Counted from the first letter of the stretch, positions 11,339 to 22,499 are shown. The stretch is 64,000 nt of DNA from Gautieria morchelliformis (GCA_015179125.1 WHVA01000095.1:62001-126000); one strand, 5' to 3'. Translations and numbers: made by a program. The notes: generated by a model from the sequence alone, not told the origin.

Positions 11339-13199
11339 TCAATTGAAACCAAGCAATACCCCAAGCAAGTCTTTCCACCCTCTCCTCACAATGACCTTCC
11401 TCCCAGCCGACTTCTCGTTCCGCTCGGCGAGCCATTCCAGAAACCTGGCATCCAAGTCGCTTAGCACGCCCAACTCCAAAGCCATGACATCCCTAGGCGT
11501 CAGCACCAACGTTGTGTCAGAATCAGCCCCGGCGTCATCAAGCAGCTCGGAGAGGCGTTCTGACAGAAACTGGCCATGCGCGTGGAATATGTTCAGCAGC
11601 GCCAGCGTAGTGCGCACTTGGCGCGACATCGCTGGACTTGAAGACGAGCGTGAGTCGGCCGTCATTACCGGACGCCCTTCGATGCCACGTCCGACATTCC
11701 GGATACCATCATCTTCACCCTCCAGATAAATTGAGGCCTTCGCGCGGCTGGTGCCAACGCTGGCGGACCCAAGGGCCGAGTTGCTAGCCCCACGCCATCC
11801 GCCCATCCACGCACTGGCGCAGAGCACGCAGACATCCTCATACATCCGCCAACCGTCTGACCATCGGCTTCTATGTTCGCCACTGCATCCCGCTTCTTCC
11901 GAGTCCGCACGCAATATACGTTCAATTTCGGACCACAGTCGGACGTCGCTGAAGGTGAAACGCACGGGCTGCAATCGATGTCGTGGACCACGAGGCGACG
12001 CCGGAGCTAAGCGAGAAACAAAGAACGCGGGTCGAGCGGGTCGGGATGTCGTCATGTCTATGATAAGGTCATATAAAGAGGGTTTCTCAAGGAATATGGC
12101 ATCTGTTGTGCCTGGGAGGTGACCAGGTTCAGCGATATACTTGTATTGGTGGAGTGAAATCACCAACATGCAACCCAGCCATTGCCTCTCCAACTCTCGG
12201 TATTCAATTTGTCGTAATCGTTAATCCCAACCATACCCAGGACATTCGGTCTATCGCCCTCCCCACAAATGTCTGAGGCTATTCGCGCAAGGATGCACGC
12301 CGGTTCAACACAGGGATTTGTATAAATTAGTACCCGCCGTCGCGCGAGCACGTGTTTGTACAATGTTAGAGACGAAGGCCCCAAGATTCGTAGTAGGTGT
12401 GGTAAATGTAGAGCCGGATGATCAGACTGCAAAAGCACGTTAGGGTATTCAGTACATCACCATAGGGTTTATCGTGACATACACCTTCAGACGATAATTC
12501 CTCGTCCCAGTCAACCCACTGTCCCTCTTCGCCTACACGTCGGAACACACGGCGAAGATACCAATCCGACAGTAGTGTCCAGTCACGAGTATCCTCCGCG
12601 TCGGAGAAGCGGGAACGCAAGGACGACCAACGCTCGTCGAGCTTACAGGAGAGTTCTTTAAGTGACGCCAGATGGCGCCAAGGTCGGGGGCGGGAAGACC
12701 GGGCAACAAGAATGCCAAGAGACTCGAGACGAAATCCACGCATCCCTGCCTGGTCTATATGAGCCAAAGAGGATATATGGCATTGCTTGATCACGCACTT
12801 CACTTGTCGGTCGGCGTCGGAAGAGGGATATACCATGGTGAACTTGATGGGTTATATGTCTGGAGAGTATAGCTCTCTTAGATATAAAGCGACCGGCAAA
12901 AGATGATTACTTGCACCACGTCCTCGTCCACGAGATGGAGTCCGCTGGGTAGAGTGCTAAACTCGACACCGTCCAGGTTCAGGTCTTCATGAAATGATGA
13001 ATGTTATTTTTAACAGCTGAGCTATTTGCGATACTTACCCTCACTGGCCTTCATGCTCCAGTCAATGACATTCCCTCGAGTTGGATGGAATGAGCAGTGA
13101 AAAACGGCAACTGAAGGAGCGATAAAATGTGAGTCTAACCCTGCTCCGATGTTCACGATTCTCACTAAGGTCCTCCGGATCTCGATCCCGAGAACTCAT
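11339..13199 (-). CDS. LCHN/DUF4484-like (DENND11-type) protein, 7 exons
   Basis: Member of the conserved LCHN/DUF4484 group (human DENND11, yeast Anr2), DENN-related proteins thought to act in membrane trafficking or Rab regulation; function is from the family. Exons on the complement: 13166-13199, 13039-13110, 12911-12984, 12804 to about 12859, 12483-12754, 12168-12426, 11339-12111. Seen in order: IAVFHCSFHPTRGNVIDWS, VEFSTLPSGLHLVDEDVV, GISLFRRRPT, GFRLESLGILVARS, RPRPWRHL, LLRILGPSSLTLYKHVLARR, RVLIYTNP, TDAIFLEKPSLYDLIIDM, VRFTFSDVRLWSEIERI, then a divergent C-terminus. Start chosen because ATG 13199 with a GTGAGA donor joins in phase to the conserved IAVFH segment. The junction between exons 3 and 4 is out of phase by one nucleotide in every splice choice I tried, so one boundary is wrong or there is an indel. 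Confidence 0.85.
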
Positions 13200-14326
13200 G
13201 GACGAAATTCTTGACATGGTAGCGTCGCTGAGCCACTAAAAAGACGGGTTAGCGTGCTGACGTGGCTGCCACAATAAAAAAATTATCTTGCCTTGGTCAC
13301 AGGTGATGCTGTGGGTCGAGCCCTGGGCAATCCAGTGAGCCCGCAAGACAAGATGCCCTGCCAGAGGTGTTGTGCAGTACAAGCGCGAGGTAGGTGGCGC
13401 CGCTCGTCGGACCTTGAAGATGGCAGCAACGCGGTAGTCGGCGAGATCTGGGTCGATGCACGTGTTCATACGTCGCGCTGAGTACGTCATGAGACAACCA
13501 AGGAAACCTCATACTAGTACCCCATCTAGCCATTTGAATCAACTCTACAGCTTGAGCCTGCACCGCTCATCAAACTTCGGTCGTTCCCTACTCTGTTTTG
13601 CTACCAATACATATTAGCTCAACTGAATGGTGTCTCTAATATTTTCAATTCAGTTGAGCCAGTATATATTGGCTCAACTCTAGAACAGCTAATTCAGAAA
13701 TATCAATGTGGAGAGGCGCCAAACGGGGCTTCAGCCCGATCCCAGGGTCGATACCGGCAGAGCGTGGAGTGGTGCCTGTGCCTGCGGCTTTCGCTAGAAC
13801 GCTGTCCGCTATACTTTGTCCGTCCAGCCTCTGGCGAGAGCCAGTGACTAAGTATCATCTAGCGTCTCATAGCCTCATTCCGGCCTCGACTCCACTTCGC
13901 CCTATGACCGTGCTTGCCACCATTCTACCTGATTCACGGCTTAGTCGCATTCGAAATTTGGACATTGCTTTTTACTACATCAGTATCGCTTGAGTGCTAT
14001 AGAGCGCTAGCTAGCGCTTTGCGATGCCGGTAGACTACCGATGTAACTCACACCAGCTCACTGGCCGCCGAACGGGGCAGATCATCTGGACTCTATTCCG
14101 ATTGAGCGCCCCAACGAGACCTACGACCCTGGACCGAAGCTTACCACGTTCAGTGGCAACGCGTGCTCAGGACATCATGCATCATGCATCAAGTCCCAGG
14201 GAGCACTGCACTGACCTGAAGTTTCAAATGCCGCTAATTTTGGGCGTACTTAAAGCTTAACTGCCATGGGGTTCTATAACAACCTGATTTTGGCAGTGGT
14301 CGCCTGGTGAAGCTACGTCACAATCC
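13200..14326. other. Intergenic region 5' of the LCHN-like gene
   Basis: Sequence between the LCHN-like start codon and O-methyltransferase copy 1. Contains a nested inverted repeat at 13617-13678 and a perfect 16-bp palindrome (AGCGCTAGCTAGCGCT) at 14003-14018. Short open frames here (for example 13706-13993) show no recognisable motif. No gene supported. Confidence 0.5.
13617..13678. repeat. Nested short inverted repeats built on CAGTTGAGC
   Basis: GCTCAACTGAAT (13617-13628) is the reverse complement of ATTCAGTTGAGC (13648-13659), and GTTGAGCCA (13653-13661) is the reverse complement of TGGCTCAAC (13670-13678). The three arms can pair in two alternative hairpins. It lies about 420 bp upstream of the LCHN-like start codon. 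It could be a MITE end or a structured regulatory site. Confidence 0.7.
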
Positions 14327-15830
14327 ATGCCATCATCACCGCTCCCAGATGTCGTTTTACAAGCACAACAGCTTCTTCAGCTCGTTACGTCGATCTCTGA
14401 CCCAGCCAGCGGATTAGACCCCCTTTCTGCGTGGAATGCGAAGATCCAAATCCAGCACATATGTGATACAATCTTGCAGAGCACTATGGGTCCTCTAGAG
14501 TATACTGTCCTCTTGGCAGGTAGATATCCCAGAGAGTTTGAATGCGACGGGTGTCATGACATGAATCCTGCTTTGCAGAGTCGTGCCAGGAGAGCCAAGC
14601 ATTGCATTTCGTCACGTCTCTGGGCATTGCGGACTTCATTGGCGACGGCGAGGCGACTCTCGCGACGCTTAGCGAGAAAGCTGGCGTGCTCCCGCAGTTC
14701 CTTGGTCAGTGCTTGCTAGCATGGGGATGTTCTATTTTGACTAATAAAGCTGCAGGTGTTACTATGAGCTGCGTACTTGGCCGAGGATACTTTGAGGAAG
14801 TGGGCTGCTTCGGCTCACGCGTGTACAAGAACAACGAACTTTCGCAGATCTTGCGAGAAACGCACCCAAAATCTGTCAAGGCAGCTGTTGGGTTCATGTG
14901 CGTCTTACTTTCCTGTAACACCCCTTCGCCAGTCTCACGTAAAAGATAGCGGTGATGAAGGATTTAGGGCTGCATCCCGACTGCTTGACGCGGCAAAAGT
15001 CCCGCAGCATGGCGAAAAGATTTTGCCAGCAGGTAACATCGCGTTTGGGTTTTCAGGGACGGTATTCGACTGGATGTCTACTCCCGAGCAAGCCTGGCGC
15101 GCTGAAAGGTTGGGCAAGGCAATGCAGCAGCTCGATAAATCGACGAACATTCATGTATCGGAAGGTGCAGTCATCCCCGCCCGTTCCGATGTCCTCGTTT
15201 AACGTGAAAGTGACGGATAGATTTTCCATGGCATGAATTGAACTCGCCTATTGTTGATGTTGGGGGAGGGATCGGTTCTCTCGAAATGTCGCTGGTGGGC
15301 AGCAAAGAATACAGCCATCTGGAATTCCTTATATTGATCTTCCAAAAACCACTGCAGTGGGGCATAATGTTCGTCCGTTTCTGGCTCCCTTGGTAATGCT
15401 CACACCAATGGTTTACACAAGATCTGGACCGCACGACTCCCCGAGATGCTAAAGCGAGTCTCCTTCGTCCCGGGAAACTTCATGGCCTCAACGTTTGAAG
15501 AAACAAACATCCCCGAGGGCGACCGACATATGTTATCCGTCACGTCCTGCACGACTGGAAAGATGACGAAGTGGTGTTTATTCTAAGCCGACTCCGACAG
15601 GCCATGCTTTCTTCCAAGTCTCCAGCCCGTCTCCTCGTCGTAGAGATGCTCCTCCAACCACCTCGTCTCGCTTTCTGCGCGCGACAAGTATGCACCTTCT
15701 CGTGCTGAACAACGGTGCAACGAGGACGCAGCGAGAGATGGAATGCCTTGTGCACAAGGCTGGATTCAGAGTCGCAAAAGTAACTCATATGCGTGCTCTT
15801 GATTCCGTGATCGAGGCTGTCGTCGGTTAA
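14327..15830 (+). pseudogene. O-methyltransferase (Methyltransf_2 type), copy 1, frameshifted
   Basis: SAM-dependent small-molecule O-methyltransferase of the fungal caffeate/sterigmatocystin OMT type. Exons 14327-14519, 14579-14704, from 14756, then downstream pieces joined by short introns. The dimerisation part reads through LHFVTSLGIADFIGDGEA, GRGYFEEVGCFGSRVY and FDWMSTPEQAWRAERL. The SAM-binding motif is VDVGGGIGSLEM near 15255. After that, single-base losses near 15334 and near 15520 shift the frame before the catalytic region, which is still visible in pieces (RHVLHDWKDDE, catalytic His). The N-terminal half is intact. Paralogous to the copy at 20120-21632, whose lesions lie elsewhere. 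Metabolic role cannot be told from sequence. Confidence 0.85.
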
Positions 15831-16253
15831 ATATGTACAAGAAACCTTAGACTCGAAACGCCGTTTTCGAGCGGATATCCGCATGCCTGATGGCTATGAC
15901 CTTGTGCACCACATCATCGCCGTCTCGCCGACCCTTGATAAATATATATGGTTTGGACCTTAAGTCATCGCAACCGGGTGCACTGCCTGTCTATACATCG
16001 CACGGCGCGCTCAACATTACTGGGCTGGTAGAGCACCATCATCTGCTATTATCATGGGCCAATTTACACTGCACCCTTGTCCTTTCAGTGACCTTGTCGG
16101 GTATATACACGTCCAAGAGATTATAATAACATAAAGTAATCGTTTTAAAGACTGATATCCATGATAGACGTAGTCTCCAGCGAGAATGGCTTCAGTAATA
16201 GGTAGCCAATGAGAAGCTAGATCAAACTTACTGCGCACCCGCCCAAGCAAATT
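15831..16253. other. Spacer between O-methyltransferase copy 1 and membrane-protein gene
   Basis: About 420 bp between the 3' end of the methyltransferase pseudogene and the 3' end of the minus-strand membrane-protein gene. The 78-codon frame at 15890-16126 has no recognisable feature. Nothing else seen. Confidence 0.5.
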
Positions 16254-17511
16254 TTACTTCAGAACTCCATCACCTCCCGGATCATCTGGCGTTCTTGTAT
16301 AGCAAAACGGACCCTGAGGATCTTTCCCCGATGTTCCTTCTGAAGTAAGAACCAGATCTGCATCGTATTCCTGGGTGTGCTGGCACAGATGTGCTGGGCT
16401 TTGACAACTGTCGCTCATTTCCGCTCGAATGGCGTCCGGTACTAGAGGCATCACTGGATCTCGTTGATGGACAAGCCTCAGATTCAGAAATACCCGGACG
16501 CCCATTGTTGCTGTGATGATAGTCGAGAAAGGGAGCACGGCAGCCTTGGTGAGTGCCCAACTCGGTCCGAGGGCTTGGATAGCGAGCACGACGATGTTCG
16601 TGACGGTCGTAAAAAGGAAATAATTAAGGCTGTCGCGGTAGATGAGATATCCGACCCGACTCCCGCGCTGGTGACCTATCCTCGATATGGTCAAGATAAG
16701 GATCACAAGGTCAAACAGCACGGAAGAAGCGTTGCAAAGGGGGCCCAGGCCACTATGGGTTCGATTTGGCAATTTGACCCAAAGGGGTTGGGGGACCGTT
16801 TGAATCCTATACTGCGATGCGACAGCAATCTGGAATGTGGATCGAGTTAGACTTATGGCTGAGCTCCTTGGATGGCGTACCCAACAGGCCAACATCGCAA
16901 CTATACAATGCCAACAATACCGTAGATGAACTTACGACCAGCCCAAACGGCGAATACGCGGTAGGAAAATATCACCCCGGAAGCTGCTACAACCAGGATA
17001 ACGCCAAGTTGACTGATGACCATCGCTGCCAAGCATGTTTACTTTGTATCGAAGTGAAAAATAAAGCGGGAAATGTCGCGATTACACCGAGTAGCGCCAA
17101 ATCACGAAGCTATCTCCTAGGTTCAGACGATTGTGTCTAATAACGGACCTACTCACGCGTAAGATGAGGTGTGCGCCAGAGCTTGCTGGTGGTCGTCTGA
17201 TAGAACTTAATCCATCGGGAGCAGGTTGAAGCTTTGGTGGTGTTGCCCGGAGGAGCAGGGAGTGTCACATTGTGATTGATATGAAGGACTAAGGAACATG
17301 ACTACTCCCACCATCACTCCAAATGCGACTGCGGAAGTAATGGCCACCGTCACTTGAATAATACAAGGGTGTAAGAAGGCAATACAGAGACATTGGCATC
17401 AGCAATGGAACGCTCACCCAGAGATCCCTGCAGCGACTGGAACTGTTGTAAAGACATACCCGGAGGGAGGGGTATCTGGGCGACATTCGGAGTTGGAGGT
17501 GAAGTTGACAT
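16254..17511 (-). CDS. Multi-pass membrane protein of a basidiomycete family (exons incompletely resolved)
   Basis: Hypothetical integral membrane protein resembling the expanded agaricomycete DUF6533/DUF6534-like families, which have about seven helices and no assigned role. A likely start is ATG at 17511 (MSTSPPTPNVAQIPLPPGMS). Hydrophobic segments seen in successive minus-strand pieces: VTVAITSAVAFGVMVGVVMF, LGVILVVAASGVIFSYRVF, SSVLFDLVILILTISRIG, YFLFTTVTNIVVLAIQALG and STIITATMGVRVFLNLRL. The last two lie in an open frame ending at 16254, followed by a polar cytosolic-type tail with an acidic, Ser-rich end. Several introns are needed between 17480 and 16900, and I could not fix all boundaries, so the coordinates are a span. 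Flanked by the two O-methyltransferase copies; no evidence it is part of a cluster. Confidence 0.55.
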
Positions 17512-17735
17512 GACGGTGGGTCGTAAGCAGAGAAAACAAACGAAATGAGCCTCAGGAAGATAAAAGGAATGTGGAAGAAGAATAAGAGATACCGTGACTG
17601 TATACGTATTAGGGTCAGTACTAAAGTAGACTCAGCAGCATAAGGAAGTTACTCCATTGTTACATCGGGTAATTCCGCTAATCTGGTGCAGCCGTTCAAC
17701 CGGTAAGTAGTCGGATGATGGTCACTGAATTCACT

Positions 17736-18627
17736 CGTTATAGCCGTTGGCACTCACGACGCGCGATTTCGCAACCGGTAGACCACCCCTTAAATTTCCA
17801 CCACAACCGCTATATTTCGTCACTAGATTGTTTAATAAAAGTTGTTCCTTCTGTATATCTCGAAAGGTTCCCGAAGAGCTTTTGTCAAGAAATCCTCTTG
17901 ACGTCATGCTGTCGCCCAACGGCCTTTCCAGCTACTCTTGAGCTTTCCGTCGTTCCTGGGCGGTTTCAGACATTCCGGCCTTTGAATCTTGAAGCTTGAA
18001 AGGTATATCAGACCTGAAGTTTCCACGAGGAGATCTGCGCAGCATGTGCTAAGCTTTCGTTCGTCATTGGGACAAATTCAATCTCAGCTAGAAGTTGCGA
18101 CTCCGACATCAACATCATGATGCCTTAGGTATGTAGCCGAAGTTCGAATGCACGCTCTCTGTTCTTTCTATGGCTGAGGCATACAGTTAATGGTCTCAGC
18201 ATCCGCAATATCAAGGCCATCCGTGCATTGCATCGTCAAACTGGGGGTTGTTGATGACATAACGAGAGGCACGCTCTCAGGAACATGGACGTAAATGTAT
18301 GTAGCGTCACTACGTAGTATTTCTGACATGTGCTCGTCCGTGTGATGAGTAGTCGCTCCACGGCTGTCACCTATGGCACATGCTGCGCAAGCGGTAAACC
18401 GAAGATCTCTTCATGAAAACTTCAGGTCTGTCAAACCTTTCAAATTTCAAGATTCAGAAGGCCAGAATGGCCGAAACTGCCCTGGAGCGAGGGAAAACTG
18501 AAGAGCAGCGTGGAAAGGCCGTTGTGAGGAGGATTTTTCGACAAAAGCTCTTCGTGACGCGTGAACCCTTAGAGTTATACAGAAGGAACAACTCTCGTGG
18601 TGGAGAGTGCCAACGGCTGTAATTAGG
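17736..18627. mobile_element. Fold-back (long inverted repeat) element, non-autonomous
   Basis: Two imperfect inverted arms face each other. The left arm is 17736-18025, with the core from GTTGTTCCTTCTGTATA onward. The right arm is 18413-18627, whose reverse complement carries the same blocks: AGCCGTTGGCACTC, GTTGTTCCTTCTGTATA, GAAGAGCTTTTGTC, AACGGCCTTTCCA and ACAGACCTGAAGTTT-like. The left arm has extra sequence of about 60 bp. The spacer 18026-18412 has no ORF. This is a typical layout for a MITE or fold-back derivative of a DNA transposon; no transposase is present and the target duplication is unclear. Confidence 0.65.
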
Positions 18628-19535
18628 AGTCGAATCGTTGGAGCTGTGGTGCGTACCCCAGGTTCAGTGTTTCCGATGGGCTGTTCCCTGTTGTCAATGC
18701 ATGAAACGATGCCGTCGAGATCAATCACCAAAGAGAACATTGTCACATGATGGGCTGCACCGGATCCAGGATCCATCCAACGCGAATTGGCAACCAGCGA
18801 CCATGCTTAAATTAACTTTTCGTCTATACTTTTATAACATTGTTGACCCTCAAGCTAAGGGCTCATCAATTCATCTAAAAAGAAGAGCCTTAGGGTGAGC
18901 TAGTCTTTGGATTTGAGGATTTTTGTGCGTACCGATACTTTTTTGCATGTCATGCCGTATGTAGTATAGCACTCGCAAGTGTTCATAAGCGGTAGAATCC
19001 CCAAATGATTGAGCGATGGTATACTGTGCTTCCAGATCTGCGTGCGTGTCGCCCTGAATCCCGGATGTCAATCATCTAAGTTTGGTTGGCTGTCGCTGAG
19101 ACAAGAGGCTAGAAGCTGGCTTGATGGTAGGTCATACTTATAGTTGAGATCAGGGAAATATCTAAGGGGACGGTCAGCGGCCGATGCTATCACCGTCACC
19201 CTCACTTGCCGGCCAGTGACCAGTCGCTTGTTACAACCGACCGAACTCCCGGCCGCGCTAGTTAGCCCGCGTTGTCAGCAGCAGGCCCCCTGGAGCAGTA
19301 CGGTGCATTAGAGGTCAGCGTCATCGAAATCAAAAGGTTGGTTGGCTAGGTTAGGATTAGGTCAAAGCTGGGGTTAGCCATGGATGGTTTTAATCCCACC
19401 GGGCTTACCATATAGAATGCACAAACGAGGCTTTAGCGTGCCGACTGAACGACCGGGCTCGGGAGATTCAGACCCCCAGAGCGCAGCGAGGAGGCTCGTG
19501 AATGGTCGGTCCTCTTCGTGCGCCAGACAAAACAC

Positions 19536-19617
19536 TGTTTTGTATGGAATTTTTTGTAAATATTTCTTTTACTTGCTAAGTAAAAGAAATATTTTTACAA
19601 AAATTCCATATAAAACA
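19536..19617. repeat. 82-bp near-perfect hairpin, 39-40 bp arms
   Basis: The sequence from TGTTTTGTATGGAATTT (19536) to AAATTCCATATAAAACA (19617) folds back on itself with a loop of about 3 nt (GCT) and only a few mismatches or bulges. It is AT-rich and sits in a GC-richer setting. No ORF. Possible MITE, replication-slippage palindrome or small-RNA precursor; the sequence alone does not decide. Confidence 0.85.
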
Positions 19618-19980
19618 TTCCCTATATAGGAGTTACAGATCATTTTACACATTTTATTCTCACCACCGTCGATGACGGTGAGAGCATATGAGGCTTGTCC
19701 GGGCTGCGCGGGACTGCGCGGACGTGACGGCGCAGGTCCGGTGGTCTCTGGGGTCTCTAGTGCCTGAAGCACTATTTTACTGTCCGGTGGGCGCTGGCCG
19801 TAAGCCGTAAGTAACACTGTACGCTCCTCCTTGGGTTTTGGAACTGGGGTGCTATTCGCGGGCTCGGCCTGTGAGTTGACCCCTGGAACGTCTAACATTA
19901 CACATTGCAAACCATGACGCGTCAAGCAGGACCAGATATCACCTGAGATATCACTGTATCAGAGGGATATCTTGGACAGT

Positions 19981-20083
19981 GGGTGAAATACAAGTAAGTA
20001 ACAACTCTGTAATGATCCAACAACTGACCGTGCGTGAAATATAAATAAGTAACAACTCTGAAATGATCCAGCAACTGACATCG
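19981..20083 (+). repeat. Two-copy tandem repeat, period 51 bp
   Basis: GTGAAATA.AA.TAAGTAACAA with CTCTG.AATGATCCA.CAACTGAC occurs twice in a row, starting at 19983 and 20034, with a few substitutions. It lies in the presumed promoter of O-methyltransferase copy 2 and is not seen upstream of copy 1. Confidence 0.8.
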
Positions 20084-20119
20084 TTGTAGATCACTTCCCA
20101 ACCCTTTGCCGACGTCAGT

Positions 20120-21632
20120 ATGAAGTCGAGCCTGCCATCTTCAGTGTCTCCAGATGGCATTATACAAGCACAGCAGCTTCTTCAGCTGGTGACGTCGATC
20201 TCTGACCCAACCAGCGGATTAGACCCCCTTTCTGTATGGAATGCGAAGATCCAAATCCAGCATATATGTGGTAAAATAATGCAGAGCACGATGGGTCCTC
20301 TAGAGTATACTGTCCTCTTGGCAGGTAGATATCCCAGAGAGTTTGAATGCACAAGTGTCATGACGTGAATCCTGCTTTGCAGAGTCGTGCCAGGAGAGCC
20401 AATCATTGCATTTCGTCACGTCTCTGGGCATTGCGGACTTCATTGGCGACGGCGAGGCGACTCTCGCGACGCTTAGCGAGAAAGCTGGCGTGCTCCCGCA
20501 GTTCCTGGTCAGTACTTGCTAGCATGGGGATGTCCTCTTTTGACTCATAAAGCTGCAGGTGTTACTATGAGCTGCGTACTTGGCCGAGGATACTTTGAGG
20601 AAGTGGGCTGCTTCGGCTCACGCGTGTACAAGAACAACGAACTTTCGCAGATCTTGCGAGAAACGCACCCAACATCAGTCAAGGCAGCTGTTGGGTTCAT
20701 GTGCGTCTTACTTGCCTCTAACACCCCTTCGCCAGTCTCACGTAAGAGATAGAGGTGATGAAGGATTTAGGGCTGCATCCCGCCTGCTTGACGCGGCAAA
20801 AGTCCCTTCTCCTGGTCAAAAGACTCTGCCAGCAAGTAACGTTGCATTTGGATTTTCAGGGACGATATTCGACTGGATGGCTACTCCGAGCAAGTCTGGC
20901 GCTCTGAAAGATTGGGTAAGGCAATGCTGCAGCTCCACACATCGATGAATGGTCATGTGTCGGAAGGTACAGTCCCACCCCTTCTCCCAGATTTATGTTT
21001 GATCTGAGTGACGGTCAGATTTTCCATGGCATGAATTAAATTCGCCTATTGTCGATGTCGGGGGAGGCATCGGTTCTCTCGAAATGTCGCTGGTGGCGCA
21101 CGAAAAATACAGCCACCTGGAATTCCTTATAGTTGATCTTCCCAAAACCATTGCAGCGGGGAAAAATGTTCGTCCGTTTTTTGCATTCTTTGATAATGCT
21201 CACATCAACGGTTTACACAAGATCTGGACCGCACGACTCCCCGAGATGCTAAAGCGAGTCTCCTTCGTCCCAGGAAACTTCATGGCCTCAACGTTTGAAG
21301 AATCAAACATCCCCGAGGGCAAACCGACATATGTTATCCGTCACGTCCTGCATGACTGGAAAGATGACGAAGTGGTGTTTATTCTAAGCCAAGTCCGACA
21401 GGCCATGCTTTCTTCCAAGTCTTCATGCCGTCTCCTCGTCGTGGAGATGCTCCTCCAGCCTACCTCGTCCCGTTTCGTCCGTACGACAAGCATGCAACTT
21501 CTGGCACTGAACAACGGGGTAACGCGGACGCAGCAGGAAATAGAAAACCTCGTGTGCAAGGCGGGCTTTAGAGTTGAAACAGTAACTCACATACGTGCTC
21601 TGGATTCCGTCATTGAGGCTGTTGCAATTTAG
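20120..21632 (+). pseudogene. O-methyltransferase (Methyltransf_2 type), copy 2, frameshifted in the N-terminal half
   Basis: Paralog of the copy at 14327-15830, with the same intron positions. Start ATG 20120; exon 1 20120-20324, exon 2 20383-20507, later exons to the TAG at 21632. The catalytic half is intact as an open frame from about 21084: VDLPKTIAAGKN, RHVLHDWKDDEVVF with the catalytic His, RLLVVEMLL, GFRVETVTHIRALDS. Two one-base losses relative to copy 1 break it: CTTGG to CTGG at the exon 2 donor (about 20506) and ACTCCCGAG to ACTCCGAG near 20885. Both are in short homopolymers, so assembly error is a real alternative. If those bases were present the gene would be complete. Confidence 0.85.
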
Positions 21633-21937
21633 GTGATTAGATTATTAGAAATCGTATTTATAGTAGATACAGTACATGTTACCAGCTATTTCCTGCCAAG
21701 GAGCTGGCAGTTTTTCATGACCTGTATTATTGCTCCAAGTCTTTAATGGCCAACACTCAGCTCGACACTACCCAGTGGTGTACACTGGTGGTCACCGCTG
21801 AAGGGTAGTCACACTCGGTGATCTATTCTCATGCTCACCGCTCACCGGTCACCACCCACAAGATCATTCCTTATTGTAAGCCATAGCGGCCTCCAACGGT
21901 CACCGTTGATGACCGACCCTCAAAACCCGTACTTAAA
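21633..21937. other. Spacer with small direct repeats
   Basis: About 300 bp downstream of O-methyltransferase copy 2. Contains repeated GGTCACCG/TCACCGGTCACCAC-type motifs (21790-21915). No ORF or known element. Confidence 0.4.
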
Positions 21938-22390
21938 TTGAGTTATGCCCCGGTCATCACGCACACGCACACCCAGTCTATGCCAACCCAGCCCCTGCCG
22001 CGTGCGCCCACGCCGCCATTCGATCTGGGGGTGTACGTTCTCCCGCGAACGCCCTTTCCGTATTTCTTCCCCTCGGCGGAGGGGGTTGTCGCCCTCGCGC
22101 CCGAGGCCTTGCTAGAAGGACGCCACGAAGAACGGCGCGGCGGGGCTCGTGAATGGCACGGGCGACACCCCCAAGGCCCCGGCGCAGCCCCGCGCGCGCG
22201 ATGTCGAAGCCACGCTCCCCGTCCTGCGCGCGCTCCTCCCCACGCGCCTCCCCACCGCCGCGCTCCGCCCCATCTAGGGCGGCGGCCTCACGCACGGCGC
22301 GAAGCGCCGCGTGTACACGGACGACTTGCCCGTCGTGCTCTGCGCGCTGCGGCCGGGCACGTGACGTGGGCGGACTTGCAGGTGTGAGGT
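21938..22390 (+). pseudogene. GC-rich unrecognised coding remnant
   Basis: A strongly GC-rich island in an otherwise balanced region. The frame beginning at 21980 reads MPTQPLPRAPTPPFDLGVYV and continues to about 22110. The sequence then makes better sense in another frame (GAKRRVYTDDLPVVLCALRP near 22300), with a TAG between. Overlapping GC-rich frames on both strands are shadows. No family recognised. Likely a decayed gene or gene fragment; base composition differs sharply from both sides. Confidence 0.35.
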
Positions 22391-22471
22391 GAGGGTGGGG
22401 AGTGTATTCACTGTAGAAAACTCTGACATTTGATTTTGATACCTTTTACACAAATGGCAATAATCAGTACC

Positions 22472-22499
22472 TTTGAGCACTGACAAATCAGTGCTCAAA
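22472..22499. repeat. Perfect 12-bp-arm hairpin TTTGAGCACTGA
   Basis: TTTGAGCACTGA (22472-22483), loop CAAA, TCAGTGCTCAAA (22488-22499). Nearby sequence repeats the word GAGCAC three more times (22513-22545). AT-rich, non-coding. Could be the end of a small DNA transposon. Confidence 0.8.

Larger units (their letters stand above)
18628..20119. other. Non-coding stretch with hairpin and small tandem repeat
   Basis: No convincing gene. A minus-strand frame (19569-19925, 118 codons) is Pro-rich and overlaps the hairpin at 19536-19617; I do not recognise it. A two-copy tandem repeat of period 51 (from GTGAAATA at 19983 and again at 20034) lies about 85-140 bp upstream of O-methyltransferase copy 2. 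Confidence 0.5.
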
